Shown here one piece after another: positions 15,520 to 23,445 of a DNA stretch of 41,068 nucleotides. Source of the stretch: Melioribacteraceae bacterium (GTDB lineage: Bacteria > Bacteroidota > Ignavibacteria > Ignavibacteriales > Melioribacteraceae); contig JANQLA010000359.1 of the NCBI GenBank assembly GCA_028280855.1, positions 1 to 41,068 of the forward strand, read 5' to 3'. The notes under the pieces were generated by a model that worked only from the letters and a program-made list of their open reading frames with translations, was not told where the DNA came from and searched no databases. Every line of letters starts with the position of its first letter. Within the stretch, counting starts at the first letter, position 1. A program made the position numbers and the translations under genes.

Positions 15520-16938
15520 ATGTTAATAATTATAAAATTACTGGTTATTGCCCTAGTTACTAAATTTATAATGTCGGCATGCGAAGTAAAATCAATCAAT
15601 GAAGAGCATAAAAGGATAGTTAACGAAAGTGAACAGCTAATTCAAAAGTATATTGATCTTGACATTTTTTCCGGCGTTGTTCTTTTAGCTGAAAACGGAA
15701 AGCCATTCTATCACAAAGCCTTTGGCGAAGCGAACCGCGAATTAAAAATCCCGAATAAACTAAACACGAAGTTTGATGTTGGTTCGATGAATAAAACATT
15801 TACGAAGATAATAATAATGCAGCTCGTCGCAGAAGCAAAGCTTAATCTTGATGATAAGATCGGTAAACATCTTGACGGTTTTCCTACTGAAGCTGCCGAC
15901 AATATCACTATTGATCATCTGCTCTATCATTCGTCAGGTTATGGCGATTACCATTCACCAGATTTTTTCGAAGCTACTAAAGAACAGAAAACAATACCTG
16001 CACTTGTAGAAAGAATTAAGACGCAGCCTCTTCTTTTTCAACCGGGAGAAGAACAAGAATACAGCAATGCCGGCTATATACTACTTGGCGCTGTAATCGA
16101 AAAAGTTACAGGTAAAACGTATCATAAAAATGTTCGTGAAAGAATAGTAGAACCATTGGAATTAAACGAAACTTATGTAGATAATAAAGATGCCGTGCCC
16201 GATAGATCAATTGGTTATTACAAAAATATGCGCGGTGAAATTTTTGATAACGAAAACGAAATGGAAGTACCGAATCCCGACGGAGGATTTCAATCGACTG
16301 CTGGAGATATACTCAGGTTTTACCAGGAATATTTTTACGGCAATACTTTATTGAGTGAGCAAACAAAAGCCGGAATGGAAGAGTTTTCAATTTATGAAAA
16401 ATATAAAAATACGGATGCCGCGATTCCTCAAGCAGGCGGATTCCCGGGTGCTAATACAGCTTATTACGAAATCCTGCGTGACAGAATTTCAATCATCGTT
16501 TTAGCTAATATGGATGAGCCTGTTGCCGAACAGATTACTGAAGGTATTCTTGCAATAATACGAGGTAAAATACCGCCGGAGCCTGTGTTGCCGGCAAACC
16601 AACTCGTTTATTCGGCACTTATGGAAAAAGACGCTGCATTTGTAAAACAAAATTTCGAAGAGCTAACCAGGAATTTTCACCCAACTGATCCAAAAGATTT
16701 GATACTCAATAATATTGGTTATGAGCTGTTGTTCGAAGGAAGTATTGATGATGCCGTTAAAGCTTTCGAATTAAATGTGGAGTTATTTCCTGAGGTTGCT
16801 AACTGTTATGATAGTCTTGGCGAAGCATTGCTTAAGAAAGGCGATAAAGCCGGCGCTTTAAAGAATTATAAAAAAGCGCTGGAACTTGATCCGGAAATGC
16901 CATCAGCCAAACGAATGGTCAGGGAGCTATCAGAATAA
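15520..16938 (+). CDS. serine hydrolase (beta-lactamase fold) with C-terminal TPR
   Basis: Second PF00144-type hydrolase of the window, with a lipoprotein-like leader (MLIIIKLLVIALVTKFIMSAC, Cys21). Motifs: S89-MNK-92 and Y181-S-N183. The third motif, normally HxG or GHxGG, reads QAGGFPGAN (304-312), so the usual histidine is missing, although the GGFPG part is kept. Residues from about 355 to 472 form tetratricopeptide repeats (GYELLFEGSIDDAVKAFELN, DSLGEALLKKGDKAGALKNY). Such TPR-tailed hydrolases are common in Bacteroidota. The ATG at 15520 is chosen from the signal peptide. Target unknown. A hairpin terminator follows at 16975. Confidence 0.85.
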   Translation: MLIIIKLLVIALVTKFIMSACEVKSINEEHKRIVNESEQLIQKYIDLDIFSGVVLLAENGKPFYHKAFGEANRELKIPNKLNTKFDVGSMNKTFTKIIIMQLVAEAKLNLDDKIGKHLDGFPTEAADNITIDHLLYHSSGYGDYHSPDFFEATKEQKTIPALVERIKTQPLLFQPGEEQEYSNAGYILLGAVIEKVTGKTYHKNVRERIVEPLELNETYVDNKDAVPDRSIGYYKNMRGEIFDNENEMEVPNPDGGFQSTAGDILRFYQEYFYGNTLLSEQTKAGMEEFSIYEKYKNTDAAIPQAGGFPGANTAYYEILRDRISIIVLANMDEPVAEQITEGILAIIRGKIPPEPVLPANQLVYSALMEKDAAFVKQNFEELTRNFHPTDPKDLILNNIGYELLFEGSIDDAVKAFELNVELFPEVANCYDSLGEALLKKGDKAGALKNYKKALELDPEMPSAKRMVRELSE

Positions 16939-16974
16939 AAGTCAGTTGTTTGTTAGTCTTACTTATCTTTTAAG

Positions 16975-17001
16975 TGCAACAAGTAAAATTAACTTGTTGC
17001 A
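16975..17001 (+). terminator. hairpin terminator after the TPR serine hydrolase
   Basis: Perfect 9-bp inverted repeat TGCAACAAG (16975-16983) and CTTGTTGCA (16993-17001) with the 9-nt loop TAAAATTAA, followed by the T-rich TTTCATTTATCTT. It lies 37 nt after the stop and 75 nt before the sensor kinase gene, so it separates the two units. Confidence 0.65.
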
Positions 17002-17075
17002 TTTCATTTATCTTCAAATTAATTTCACCCTTCATTCCATGGAATAACAATTGTTTAACTTATTCAAATTAAGAT

Positions 17076-20000
17076 ATGCTGAAAAGTTGTTCTCTCAATA
17101 GTTGTAAGTCTATTGCAATTTGTATAACGCTGATCCTTTTCTTTGGCTATTCCGTTTGTGGACAAAACAAACTAGATCTGAAAAAATATACTGTTGAAGA
17201 CGGGTTATCTCAATCAAACATTAAAGCAATTGCCCAAGATTCACTAGGGTTTATATGGATTGGTACGGACAACGGATTAAATAGATTTGACGGCTACTCC
17301 TTCAAAGTATTCAGAAATGATCCAACAGATTCGTCATCACTTTGCAACAATTCGATACTAAGTTTATTAGTTGCTTCGAATGGAGAAATATGGATTGGCA
17401 CCATAAACGGCTTATCAGTTTTTAATCCCTGGCAAAATGTTTTCAATTCCTACTTCTACGATGAAACTGATCAAGAAACAATTAATGCTCCTTCCATTTT
17501 ATCATTACATGAAGCACGCGACGGATCAATATTTATAGGCACCAACAGGGGATTGAACAAAGTAATACCGAACGCGAACGGCACATATGTATTTCAAAGA
17601 TTTGAATCGAAACAAAACCCTGATAACAATAGCATGTTGGAAGGAAACTTAAGAGATATTGACGAAGATAATAACGGTAATTTATGGCTTGCTTCTTCAC
17701 GTAAAGCTGAAGGTTCTAGCAGAGACATTGGCTCATTGACATTCTTCGATAGAGCTTCTCAATCGTTTACTCATTATAGTGATAACAGTAAGCTCAGTCT
17801 AAGCAGTTATGCTGTGCAGTCAGTTACGGTCCACGAACATGAATTGTTTGTTGGAACTATTAATGTGGGAGTTTACAGAATTCTCTTCGATCAGAATGGT
17901 AGAATACTTAAAGGGGAGAAAATATCATCCCGAAAAAGTGATGAAGTTATTCCAAATAACTTTATAAAAAAAATTATAGCACAAAACAATACTGTTTGGC
18001 TTGCTACGTATACCGGAATAGCTTCGATTGATCTGTCAAATGATCAGGTTATACAATACAGGAATGAAGCAGATAAGCAAGCAGGTGTTGCTTCATTGTT
18101 AGTTTATGATTTATTAATGGATTCAGCCGGGAACCTGTGGATTGCTTCGGAAAATGGGTTGTTTGTTAAGAATAATTCGCACCAAAATTTTGAGATTCTG
18201 ATAAATAATGAGGATAACGAATCTGCAAGTATAACCGGTGATATTTTTGCTATATCCGAAGATTACATTGGAAATATTTGGCTGGCGAGTTACGGTTCCG
18301 GATTAAGTAGTTTGAATTATCAAGACGCATCATTACCCGAAATTATTAACTACACAACCAACAAAGGATTACCAACTTCGCAGATATTAGGAATAACTAA
18401 ACGAAAAGATAAGCTCTGGATGGCATCATACGCCGGCATTATTGAGTTATCGAATTTTGAAAATTCAGATGAAGTTAAATTCAGACAATATTTACCATCC
18501 AACAGTGAGCTTACGAGTAAGTACTATACAGAAATCTTTTCAGACACTTTAGATAATCTCTGGGCACGAACATTTCAGCAGGGCATTGATCAATTAATTT
18601 TCTCTAATGATAGTTTTCAAGTTGTTAATCATCGAAACGTTTTAATTGGCGATAGAGAATTTAAAGTAGTTGACTCCTTTGTAGACTCATTAAATCAGAT
18701 TTGGTTTATAACTGACTCAACATTAGTTAAAGTATCAAAAAGCACTCATGGAAAAATTTCCTCGCTACCCGTTTCGTTTGAAAACACGTCCTGGAAAAAT
18801 CTGAACAACCTTGTTATCAGGTATTTGTATTGTAACGATTACAACAACCTATGGCTTGGTACTGAACAAGGGCTGGTTCAAATATATTTTGTTGATGGAA
18901 TGCAGGCATCTAGTTTAATATGTGAAGCGAAGCTTTATACGGAAGCGGATGGTTTAATAAATAATACGATCTATGCTATTGCTGAAGATTCTGAAAAGAA
19001 TCTCTGGTTAAGCACAAACAAGGGGATATCCAAGCTTACACCGGATAAGAATGAATTCACCAATTACATTATTGAAGGTGGCGAAAGTATAAATGAGTTT
19101 AACGAAGCTTCCGTTTTTAAGGACTCCAAAGGAAAAATCTATTTTGGTGGTATTGGAGGGCTCGTAGGATTTTATCCCGACAGTATAAAACAAAACTCAT
19201 TTTTACCTCCTGTTGCGCTCACGTCTTTAAAAGTGCTGAATAAGGAAGTCCTCAACTTTTCAGCAGACGCAGTCATTAATCAAAGTATTGTTTATGCTGA
19301 TGAAATCCGTTTGTCTTACACCGATTATTTTTTCTCGCTTGGTTTCTCGGCTCTTAACTTTATTAAATCCGCAAAAAATAATTATAAGTACAAACTGGAA
19401 GGATTTCATGACGATTGGGTAAACGCCGGATCTGAGAGGCAGGCTACATTTACAAATCTGGATGACGGAACTTATACGTTTCGGGTAACCGCCAGCAATA
19501 ATGATGGTGTGTGGAGCGATAAAGAAGCTACGATTAAAATAATTGTTGATCCTCCTCCCTGGCAAACATGGTGGGCATATACAATTTACGCCGGGTTATT
19601 TATTTGCGGTATTCTGGCTCTCTTTAAGATTAGAGAAAGAGAATTAAAACGTGAAATTGAAATCGCGAAAAAAATTGAATCGGCTAAAACAGAAGAACGC
19701 ATAAAAGTGAGAACTAAAACCTCCCAGGATTTCCATGACGAAGCGGGTAACAAAATAACTAAAATTAATCTATTCGCATCTTTGGCCAAAAGAGAAGCTG
19801 GTAACAAAGACGGTATCGTTGAACACATTGATAAAATTCAGGAGAACACGAAAGAATTGTCAAACGGTATGAGAGATTTTCTATGGGTATTAGATGCGGG
19901 TAAAGATTCGTTGTTTGATATGATTGAGCGAATGGAACAGTTTGGGAATTCTATGTTTGAGTTAACTGAAATAAGTTTTAGTGTCAATGGAAATTTGAGC

Positions 20001-20318
20001 GAGTATAAAAAAATAATTCTACCGATGGAAGTGCGTCGAACTCTGGTATTAATCTTTAAAGAAGCCGCCAACAACTCATTGAAGTACTCTAATGCTGATA
20101 GCATATTATTAAATGTTAGTTGTGATAATGACAATTTGAAAATTAGCTTTTCGGATGATGGATGTGGCTTTAGTTTGGAAAACAAAAGCAAAGGATACGG
20201 ACTTAATAATATGAAAGCCCGCGCAGAAAAACTCAACGGCAAACTTGAGATAATTTCATCAAATGAAAACGGAACGAAAATAATTTTCGAAGGCAATATT
20301 ACCCATATGAGTAATTGA
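17076..20318 (+). CDS. two-component sensor histidine kinase with beta-propeller sensor
   Basis: Membrane sensor kinase of the propeller/Y_Y_Y class. A signal peptide (1-29) is followed by Reg_prop repeats over about residues 35-740, each shaped like GLSQSNIKAIAQDSLGFIWIG-TDNGLNRFDG; they make two seven-bladed propellers outside the cytoplasm. A Y_Y_Y domain (about 750-825) leads to one membrane helix (about 830-852). The kinase core is of the HisKA_3/NarX type: H-box QDFHDEAGNKITKI with His887, N-box EAANNSLKYS (about 996) and DDGCGF (about 1027). Unlike hybrid relatives it has no receiver or DNA-binding domain of its own. The response regulator gene begins 47 nt later and is the obvious partner. 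The ligand is unknown; relatives often sense glycans. Confidence 0.9.
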   Translation: MLKSCSLNSCKSIAICITLILFFGYSVCGQNKLDLKKYTVEDGLSQSNIKAIAQDSLGFIWIGTDNGLNRFDGYSFKVFRNDPTDSSSLCNNSILSLLVASNGEIWIGTINGLSVFNPWQNVFNSYFYDETDQETINAPSILSLHEARDGSIFIGTNRGLNKVIPNANGTYVFQRFESKQNPDNNSMLEGNLRDIDEDNNGNLWLASSRKAEGSSRDIGSLTFFDRASQSFTHYSDNSKLSLSSYAVQSVTVHEHELFVGTINVGVYRILFDQNGRILKGEKISSRKSDEVIPNNFIKKIIAQNNTVWLATYTGIASIDLSNDQVIQYRNEADKQAGVASLLVYDLLMDSAGNLWIASENGLFVKNNSHQNFEILINNEDNESASITGDIFAISEDYIGNIWLASYGSGLSSLNYQDASLPEIINYTTNKGLPTSQILGITKRKDKLWMASYAGIIELSNFENSDEVKFRQYLPSNSELTSKYYTEIFSDTLDNLWARTFQQGIDQLIFSNDSFQVVNHRNVLIGDREFKVVDSFVDSLNQIWFITDSTLVKVSKSTHGKISSLPVSFENTSWKNLNNLVIRYLYCNDYNNLWLGTEQGLVQIYFVDGMQASSLICEAKLYTEADGLINNTIYAIAEDSEKNLWLSTNKGISKLTPDKNEFTNYIIEGGESINEFNEASVFKDSKGKIYFGGIGGLVGFYPDSIKQNSFLPPVALTSLKVLNKEVLNFSADAVINQSIVYADEIRLSYTDYFFSLGFSALNFIKSAKNNYKYKLEGFHDDWVNAGSERQATFTNLDDGTYTFRVTASNNDGVWSDKEATIKIIVDPPPWQTWWAYTIYAGLFICGILALFKIRERELKREIEIAKKIESAKTEERIKVRTKTSQDFHDEAGNKITKINLFASLAKREAGNKDGIVEHIDKIQENTKELSNGMRDFLWVLDAGKDSLFDMIERMEQFGNSMFELTEISFSVNGNLSEYKKIILPMEVRRTLVLIFKEAANNSLKYSNADSILLNVSCDNDNLKISFSDDGCGFSLENKSKGYGLNNMKARAEKLNGKLEIISSNENGTKIIFEGNITHMSN

Positions 20319-20365
20319 ATAATATTGAGCGTTAGTTTAATATCGCTTGTACAAGATGAGTTGTT

Positions 20366-20995
20366 ATGAATGAAAATAAAATAAACGTTTCGATAGTAGA
20401 AGACGACTCCGAAATCAGGCAGCTTCTTTCGCTTATAATAGATGGTTCTCCCAGCTTCGAATGTAAGTATAATTATTCCAACTGCGAAGATGCCGTTGAA
20501 CAAGCTCCCCAAAATCCTCCCGATGTAATATTAATGGATATTGATTTGCCCGGTTCATCCGGCATAGAAGGAGTTCGGGAGCTAAAAGTAAAACTTCCCG
20601 GAACAGATTTTTTAATGCTGACAATTAAAGAAAACGATGAATCGGTGTTTGAGTCATTGTCAGCAGGCGCGACGGGATACCTGTTAAAAGACACTCCGCC
20701 AACCGAATTACTTGATTCGATAAAAAGCGTAGTTAACGGCGGTTCGCCAATGAGCCCGCCAATAGCCCGCAAGGTGTTGTCATCATTTCATAAAACGGTA
20801 GATTCACCACTATCAGAAAGAGAAACCGAAGTTCTTAAAAAACTTTGCGATGGTGAAAATTATAAAACAATTGCGGACGCTTTGTTTGTAAGCGGTAACA
20901 CGGTACGAGCGCACATTAAAAGCATTTATAAAAAACTGCATGTAAATTCAAGGGCTGAAGCCGTAAGGAAAGCAATCAATCAAAACTTGCTTTAA
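20366..20995 (+). CDS. NarL/LuxR-family response regulator
   Basis: Partner of the sensor kinase just upstream. The receiver domain (1-125) has the acidic pair (E12)DD, the phosphate acceptor D58 in ILMDIDLPG, T86 and K108 in YLLKD. A GerE/LuxR helix-turn-helix covers about 141-205 (LSERETEVLKKLCDGENYKTIADALFVSGNTVRAHIKSIYKKL). Length 209 is standard. The ATG follows a weak GATGAG leader. Target genes are not identifiable from sequence; the T9SS cargo operon that follows after 132 nt in the same direction is the nearest candidate. Confidence 0.92.
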   Translation: MNENKINVSIVEDDSEIRQLLSLIIDGSPSFECKYNYSNCEDAVEQAPQNPPDVILMDIDLPGSSGIEGVRELKVKLPGTDFLMLTIKENDESVFESLSAGATGYLLKDTPPTELLDSIKSVVNGGSPMSPPIARKVLSSFHKTVDSPLSERETEVLKKLCDGENYKTIADALFVSGNTVRAHIKSIYKKLHVNSRAEAVRKAINQNLL

Positions 20996-21060
20996 CGCCG
21001 AGCCCCTTCTACAAACTGTTCGTTTTACTACCTATTAAAATGCCCCATATGCGTAATTGA

Positions 21061-21086
21061 TTGACCCCACTTATGCTTTTACTTTG
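21061..21086 (+). promoter_or_regulatory. candidate promoter of the T9SS cargo operon
   Basis: TTGACC (21061-21066) and TACTTTG (21080-21086) resemble the -33 and -7 boxes of Bacteroidota promoters (TTG and TAnnTTTG), but the -7 box is one base short. It lies 42 nt before the start codon. Visual match only. Confidence 0.3.
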
Positions 21087-21116
21087 TGCAAGCAAATTAA
21101 CCAGGCATAATTTTAC

Positions 21117-21123
21117 AAGGAGG
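21117..21123 (+). promoter_or_regulatory. strong Shine-Dalgarno site of the T9SS cargo gene
   Basis: AAGGAGG four bases before the ATG at 21128. Few other genes in the window have such a complete site, which suggests high translation and fixes the start. Confidence 0.75.
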
Positions 21124-21127
21124 TTCT

Positions 21128-22078
21128 ATGAAACGGAAGTATATATCATTACCAATTTTATTCTTTTTAATAAACAGCGTTTTCGCTCAAAATGAAATTC
21201 CTAACTATGGCTTTGAAGAATGGGTTAATTCAACGCAACCGGGTGCATGGTCCACGGGCAATACTCTTCCACCATTTACAGCTGATGCGATTACACAGAC
21301 TTCCGAAGCTTATGAAGGACAATCTGCTGCTCGCGGGGAAATAATGGACAGCCCGGCAACTCCCGGACTGGCGCCATGGCTACCGCTTTTATCGATAGGT
21401 TCGTTTGGCACAGTTCCACCACCGGTAACGAAAAGATATACTCACCTAAAGGGCTATTACAAAATCGTTAATGCTAATGAATTCCAAACAACATTGCAGG
21501 TTCAGGTAAATCTGCTTGACGGAACACAGAATTTAGTCGCCGTTGGTCAAGACAACTTTAATAATGAATCTGGCGACTTTACGGAATTTAGTGTATTTAT
21601 AGATTATGGACTAGGGAACAGTACGAATGATCCCACACAAGTACAAATTACGATTAATCTTGCGCCGAATGAAGAAGATGCGAGTTTTGGAGTCGGCTCC
21701 TATTTTATTTTAGATGCGCTTGAACTTACCGGAGGTGATCCAACAAGTATTGAAGCAGAACAATCAGAATTACCGCAACAGTTCGAGCTGAATCAGAATT
21801 ATCCGAATCCATTTAATCCTGCCACGAAGATACAGTATAGCATTCCGGTGGCAGCGCCGAGTCCCGCAGGGCGGGATAAACTTCGAAAAGTGCAAAATGT
21901 CACACTAAAAGTCTATGACACTCTTGGGAACGAAGTTGCTACTTTGGTTAATGAACATAAACCAGCGGGAACATATGAAGTTAATTTCGATGCATCAAAT
22001 CTTTCGTCCGGATTGTATCTCTATACACTGAGCGCAGGTGGAATTACTAAAACAAATAAAATGATGTTAATCAAATAG
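21128..22078 (+). CDS. secreted protein with T9SS type A sorting domain
   Basis: Cargo of the type IX secretion system. The signal peptide MKRKYISLPILFFLINSVFA ends in AQN. The middle, from NYGFEEWVNSTQPGAWSTGN to about residue 205, looks like a jelly-roll, carbohydrate-binding-like module (the last strand SYFILDALELTG is typical), but I cannot name a family. The sorting domain begins at QFELNQNYPNPFNPATKIQY (about residue 218) and ends with the SSGLYLYTLSAGG...KTNKMMLIK tail. Inside the sorting domain, between strand 1 (YSIPV) and VTLKVYDTLGNEV, about 16 extra residues (AAPSPAGRDKLRKVQN) are encoded by a palindromic DNA insert. Probably first gene of an operon with the two that follow. Confidence 0.88.
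   Translation: MKRKYISLPILFFLINSVFAQNEIPNYGFEEWVNSTQPGAWSTGNTLPPFTADAITQTSEAYEGQSAARGEIMDSPATPGLAPWLPLLSIGSFGTVPPPVTKRYTHLKGYYKIVNANEFQTTLQVQVNLLDGTQNLVAVGQDNFNNESGDFTEFSVFIDYGLGNSTNDPTQVQITINLAPNEEDASFGVGSYFILDALELTGGDPTSIEAEQSELPQQFELNQNYPNPFNPATKIQYSIPVAAPSPAGRDKLRKVQNVTLKVYDTLGNEVATLVNEHKPAGTYEVNFDASNLSSGLYLYTLSAGGITKTNKMMLIK
21851..21888 (+). repeat. palindromic insert within the sorting-domain coding sequence
   Basis: GTCCCGCAGGGCGGGATAAA at 21861-21880 contains the perfect 6-bp stem TCCCGC-agg-GCGGGA (21862-21876), GC-rich in an AT-rich gene. It encodes SPAGRDKL, in frame, at a loop where sorting domains normally have a short and variable link. It behaves like an in-frame palindromic element tolerated by a surface loop. 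Confidence 0.5.
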
Positions 22079-22081
22079 CTG

Positions 22082-22450
22082 ATGGCGCTGCAATTGCAAA
22101 CAAATAGATTACTTACTGTTGTCAGGATTTACGGTTTCATAGTTTTTTTGTTTCAAACGTTTTTGTTTCTGCTATACTATAACTGGCCTTATGAAAAAGC
22201 TGACTCAGGAAAAAGTTTTGGATTGCTCTTATTAGCGTTTTGCCTGGTCGGATATTTGTTTGCGTTGTGGCGTCACCTTCTAGGTGGATGGATTTTAATC
22301 GTAGCATCTTGTTCGCTTGCTATTTTTGTATTCGCAAATGGGGATAATGTTGATTTGAGCAGTAAGTTTATATTTCTGGGCGTTATAGTTCTTCCATCTT
22401 TAATTAGCGGGATTTTGTTCCTATCACTAAAAAAGAGAAAAATAAAATGA
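22082..22450 (+). CDS. small membrane protein of unknown function
   Basis: 122 residues with four predicted membrane helices (about 12-34, 46-64, 68-86 and 96-114) and a basic tail KKRKIK. No recognised family and no conserved polar motif within the membrane. It begins 3 nt after the T9SS cargo gene and overlaps the OmpA-like gene by 4 nt (ATGA), so the three genes are probably one transcript. Confidence 0.65.
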   Translation: MALQLQTNRLLTVVRIYGFIVFLFQTFLFLLYYNWPYEKADSGKSFGLLLLAFCLVGYLFALWRHLLGGWILIVASCSLAIFVFANGDNVDLSSKFIFLGVIVLPSLISGILFLSLKKRKIK

Positions 22451-23424
22451 GAACTTATAAATATATATTAGTCATAACATTATTGATGTTCAGTGTCAGC
22501 GCTATGGCGCAGCAAGACATTCGAGGGTCAAAAGATCATGACCTTATAAGTCGTTACCCGGGCTCTGTAATTAAAGCAGTGGACGTGCAGGAATATGATA
22601 GATACAAAATTGCCATTGGTCCTGTTACAGGCTACAAAAAAATTGGTGATTGGCTTGAAGTTGAAGGAAAAGTAACACGTATCTATTATTCATTAAAGAG
22701 CGACCGAAGTGTTGCAGAGGTTTTTTTCAATTATCAAAAAGCATTTAAGCAAAATAATTTTGAGATACTTGCCGATGGTTATTTTAAGGATAGGAATGTT
22801 GGAAAAACAATCGGTGGAAGAACCTGGCTAGGAGTTTATTTTGACGCGAACAAACTTCCATCTGATATGAAGCTGTTAAACATGTCATCAACCGCATCTG
22901 GTTCAGGATTTATAGCTGGTAAACTTACCAAAGGAAACGCACAGGCATATGTCGCTGTTTCTATCACGCAGTTTTCGAAAGATATAATTCTGTATTTGAT
23001 TGATGTAATTGAAGTCGCTTCGGTTGAGGACGATTTTATTGAAGTGAATGCCGAAATAATGAAAAACAAAATTGAAGAGGAAGGCAAAATCGCATTATAC
23101 GGAATCTTTTTTGATACCAATAAAGCAGATGTAAAACCTGAATCTAAACCAGCTTTGAACGAAATTGCAAAACTGCTAAACGAGAATCCATCTTTGGACG
23201 TTTATATTGTTGGGCATACCGACATGACCGGTTCGTTCGATCATAACATGTCGCTCTCCGAGCGACGAGCTAAATCTGTCGTCGATAAACTAATATCCGA
23301 TTTCGGAATTGACAGAAGCAGACTTGCAGGCAAAGGAGTTGGTCCGTTATCCCCCGTTGCGACAAACATTAATGAAGACGGAAGAAAACTAAACAGAAGA
23401 GTTGAGATAGTTGGAAAGCTATGA
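22447..23424 (+). CDS. OmpA-family protein with DUF4892-like N-terminal domain
   Basis: Cell-envelope protein. A signal peptide (1-21, ending SAMA) is followed by DIRGSKDHDLISRYPGSVI, a start typical of DUF4892 proteins, over residues 24-205. The C-terminal OmpA domain (about 213-325) should bind peptidoglycan: YGIFFDTNKADVKPES (strand 1), LDVYIVGHTDMTGS, NMSLSERRAKSV and the end GRKLNRRVEIV, with the binding Asp and Arg in place. No beta-barrel is present, so it is probably periplasmic. The start overlaps the membrane protein gene. Its stop codon lies in the hairpin shared with the convergent SDR gene. Confidence 0.85.
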   Translation: MRTYKYILVITLLMFSVSAMAQQDIRGSKDHDLISRYPGSVIKAVDVQEYDRYKIAIGPVTGYKKIGDWLEVEGKVTRIYYSLKSDRSVAEVFFNYQKAFKQNNFEILADGYFKDRNVGKTIGGRTWLGVYFDANKLPSDMKLLNMSSTASGSGFIAGKLTKGNAQAYVAVSITQFSKDIILYLIDVIEVASVEDDFIEVNAEIMKNKIEEEGKIALYGIFFDTNKADVKPESKPALNEIAKLLNENPSLDVYIVGHTDMTGSFDHNMSLSERRAKSVVDKLISDFGIDRSRLAGKGVGPLSPVATNINEDGRKLNRRVEIVGKL

Positions 23425-23445
23425 GTCAAAGTGACTCAGCTTTCC
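23413..23445. terminator. bidirectional hairpin containing both stop codons
   Basis: GGAAAGCT-at-GAGTCA-aag-TGACTC-AGCTTTCC: 8 bp plus 6 bp of perfect pairing, with a two-base bulge and a three-base loop. The OmpA stop (23422-23424) and the SDR stop (23426-23428, other strand) both lie within it. No long T-tract follows on either side, so termination strength is uncertain. Confidence 0.6.

Noticed and set aside
19838..20512. 224-codon frame on the minus strand across the kinase/regulator junction
   Set aside because: Antisense to the conserved kinase ATPase domain and the receiver domain; composition is that of a complement shadow.
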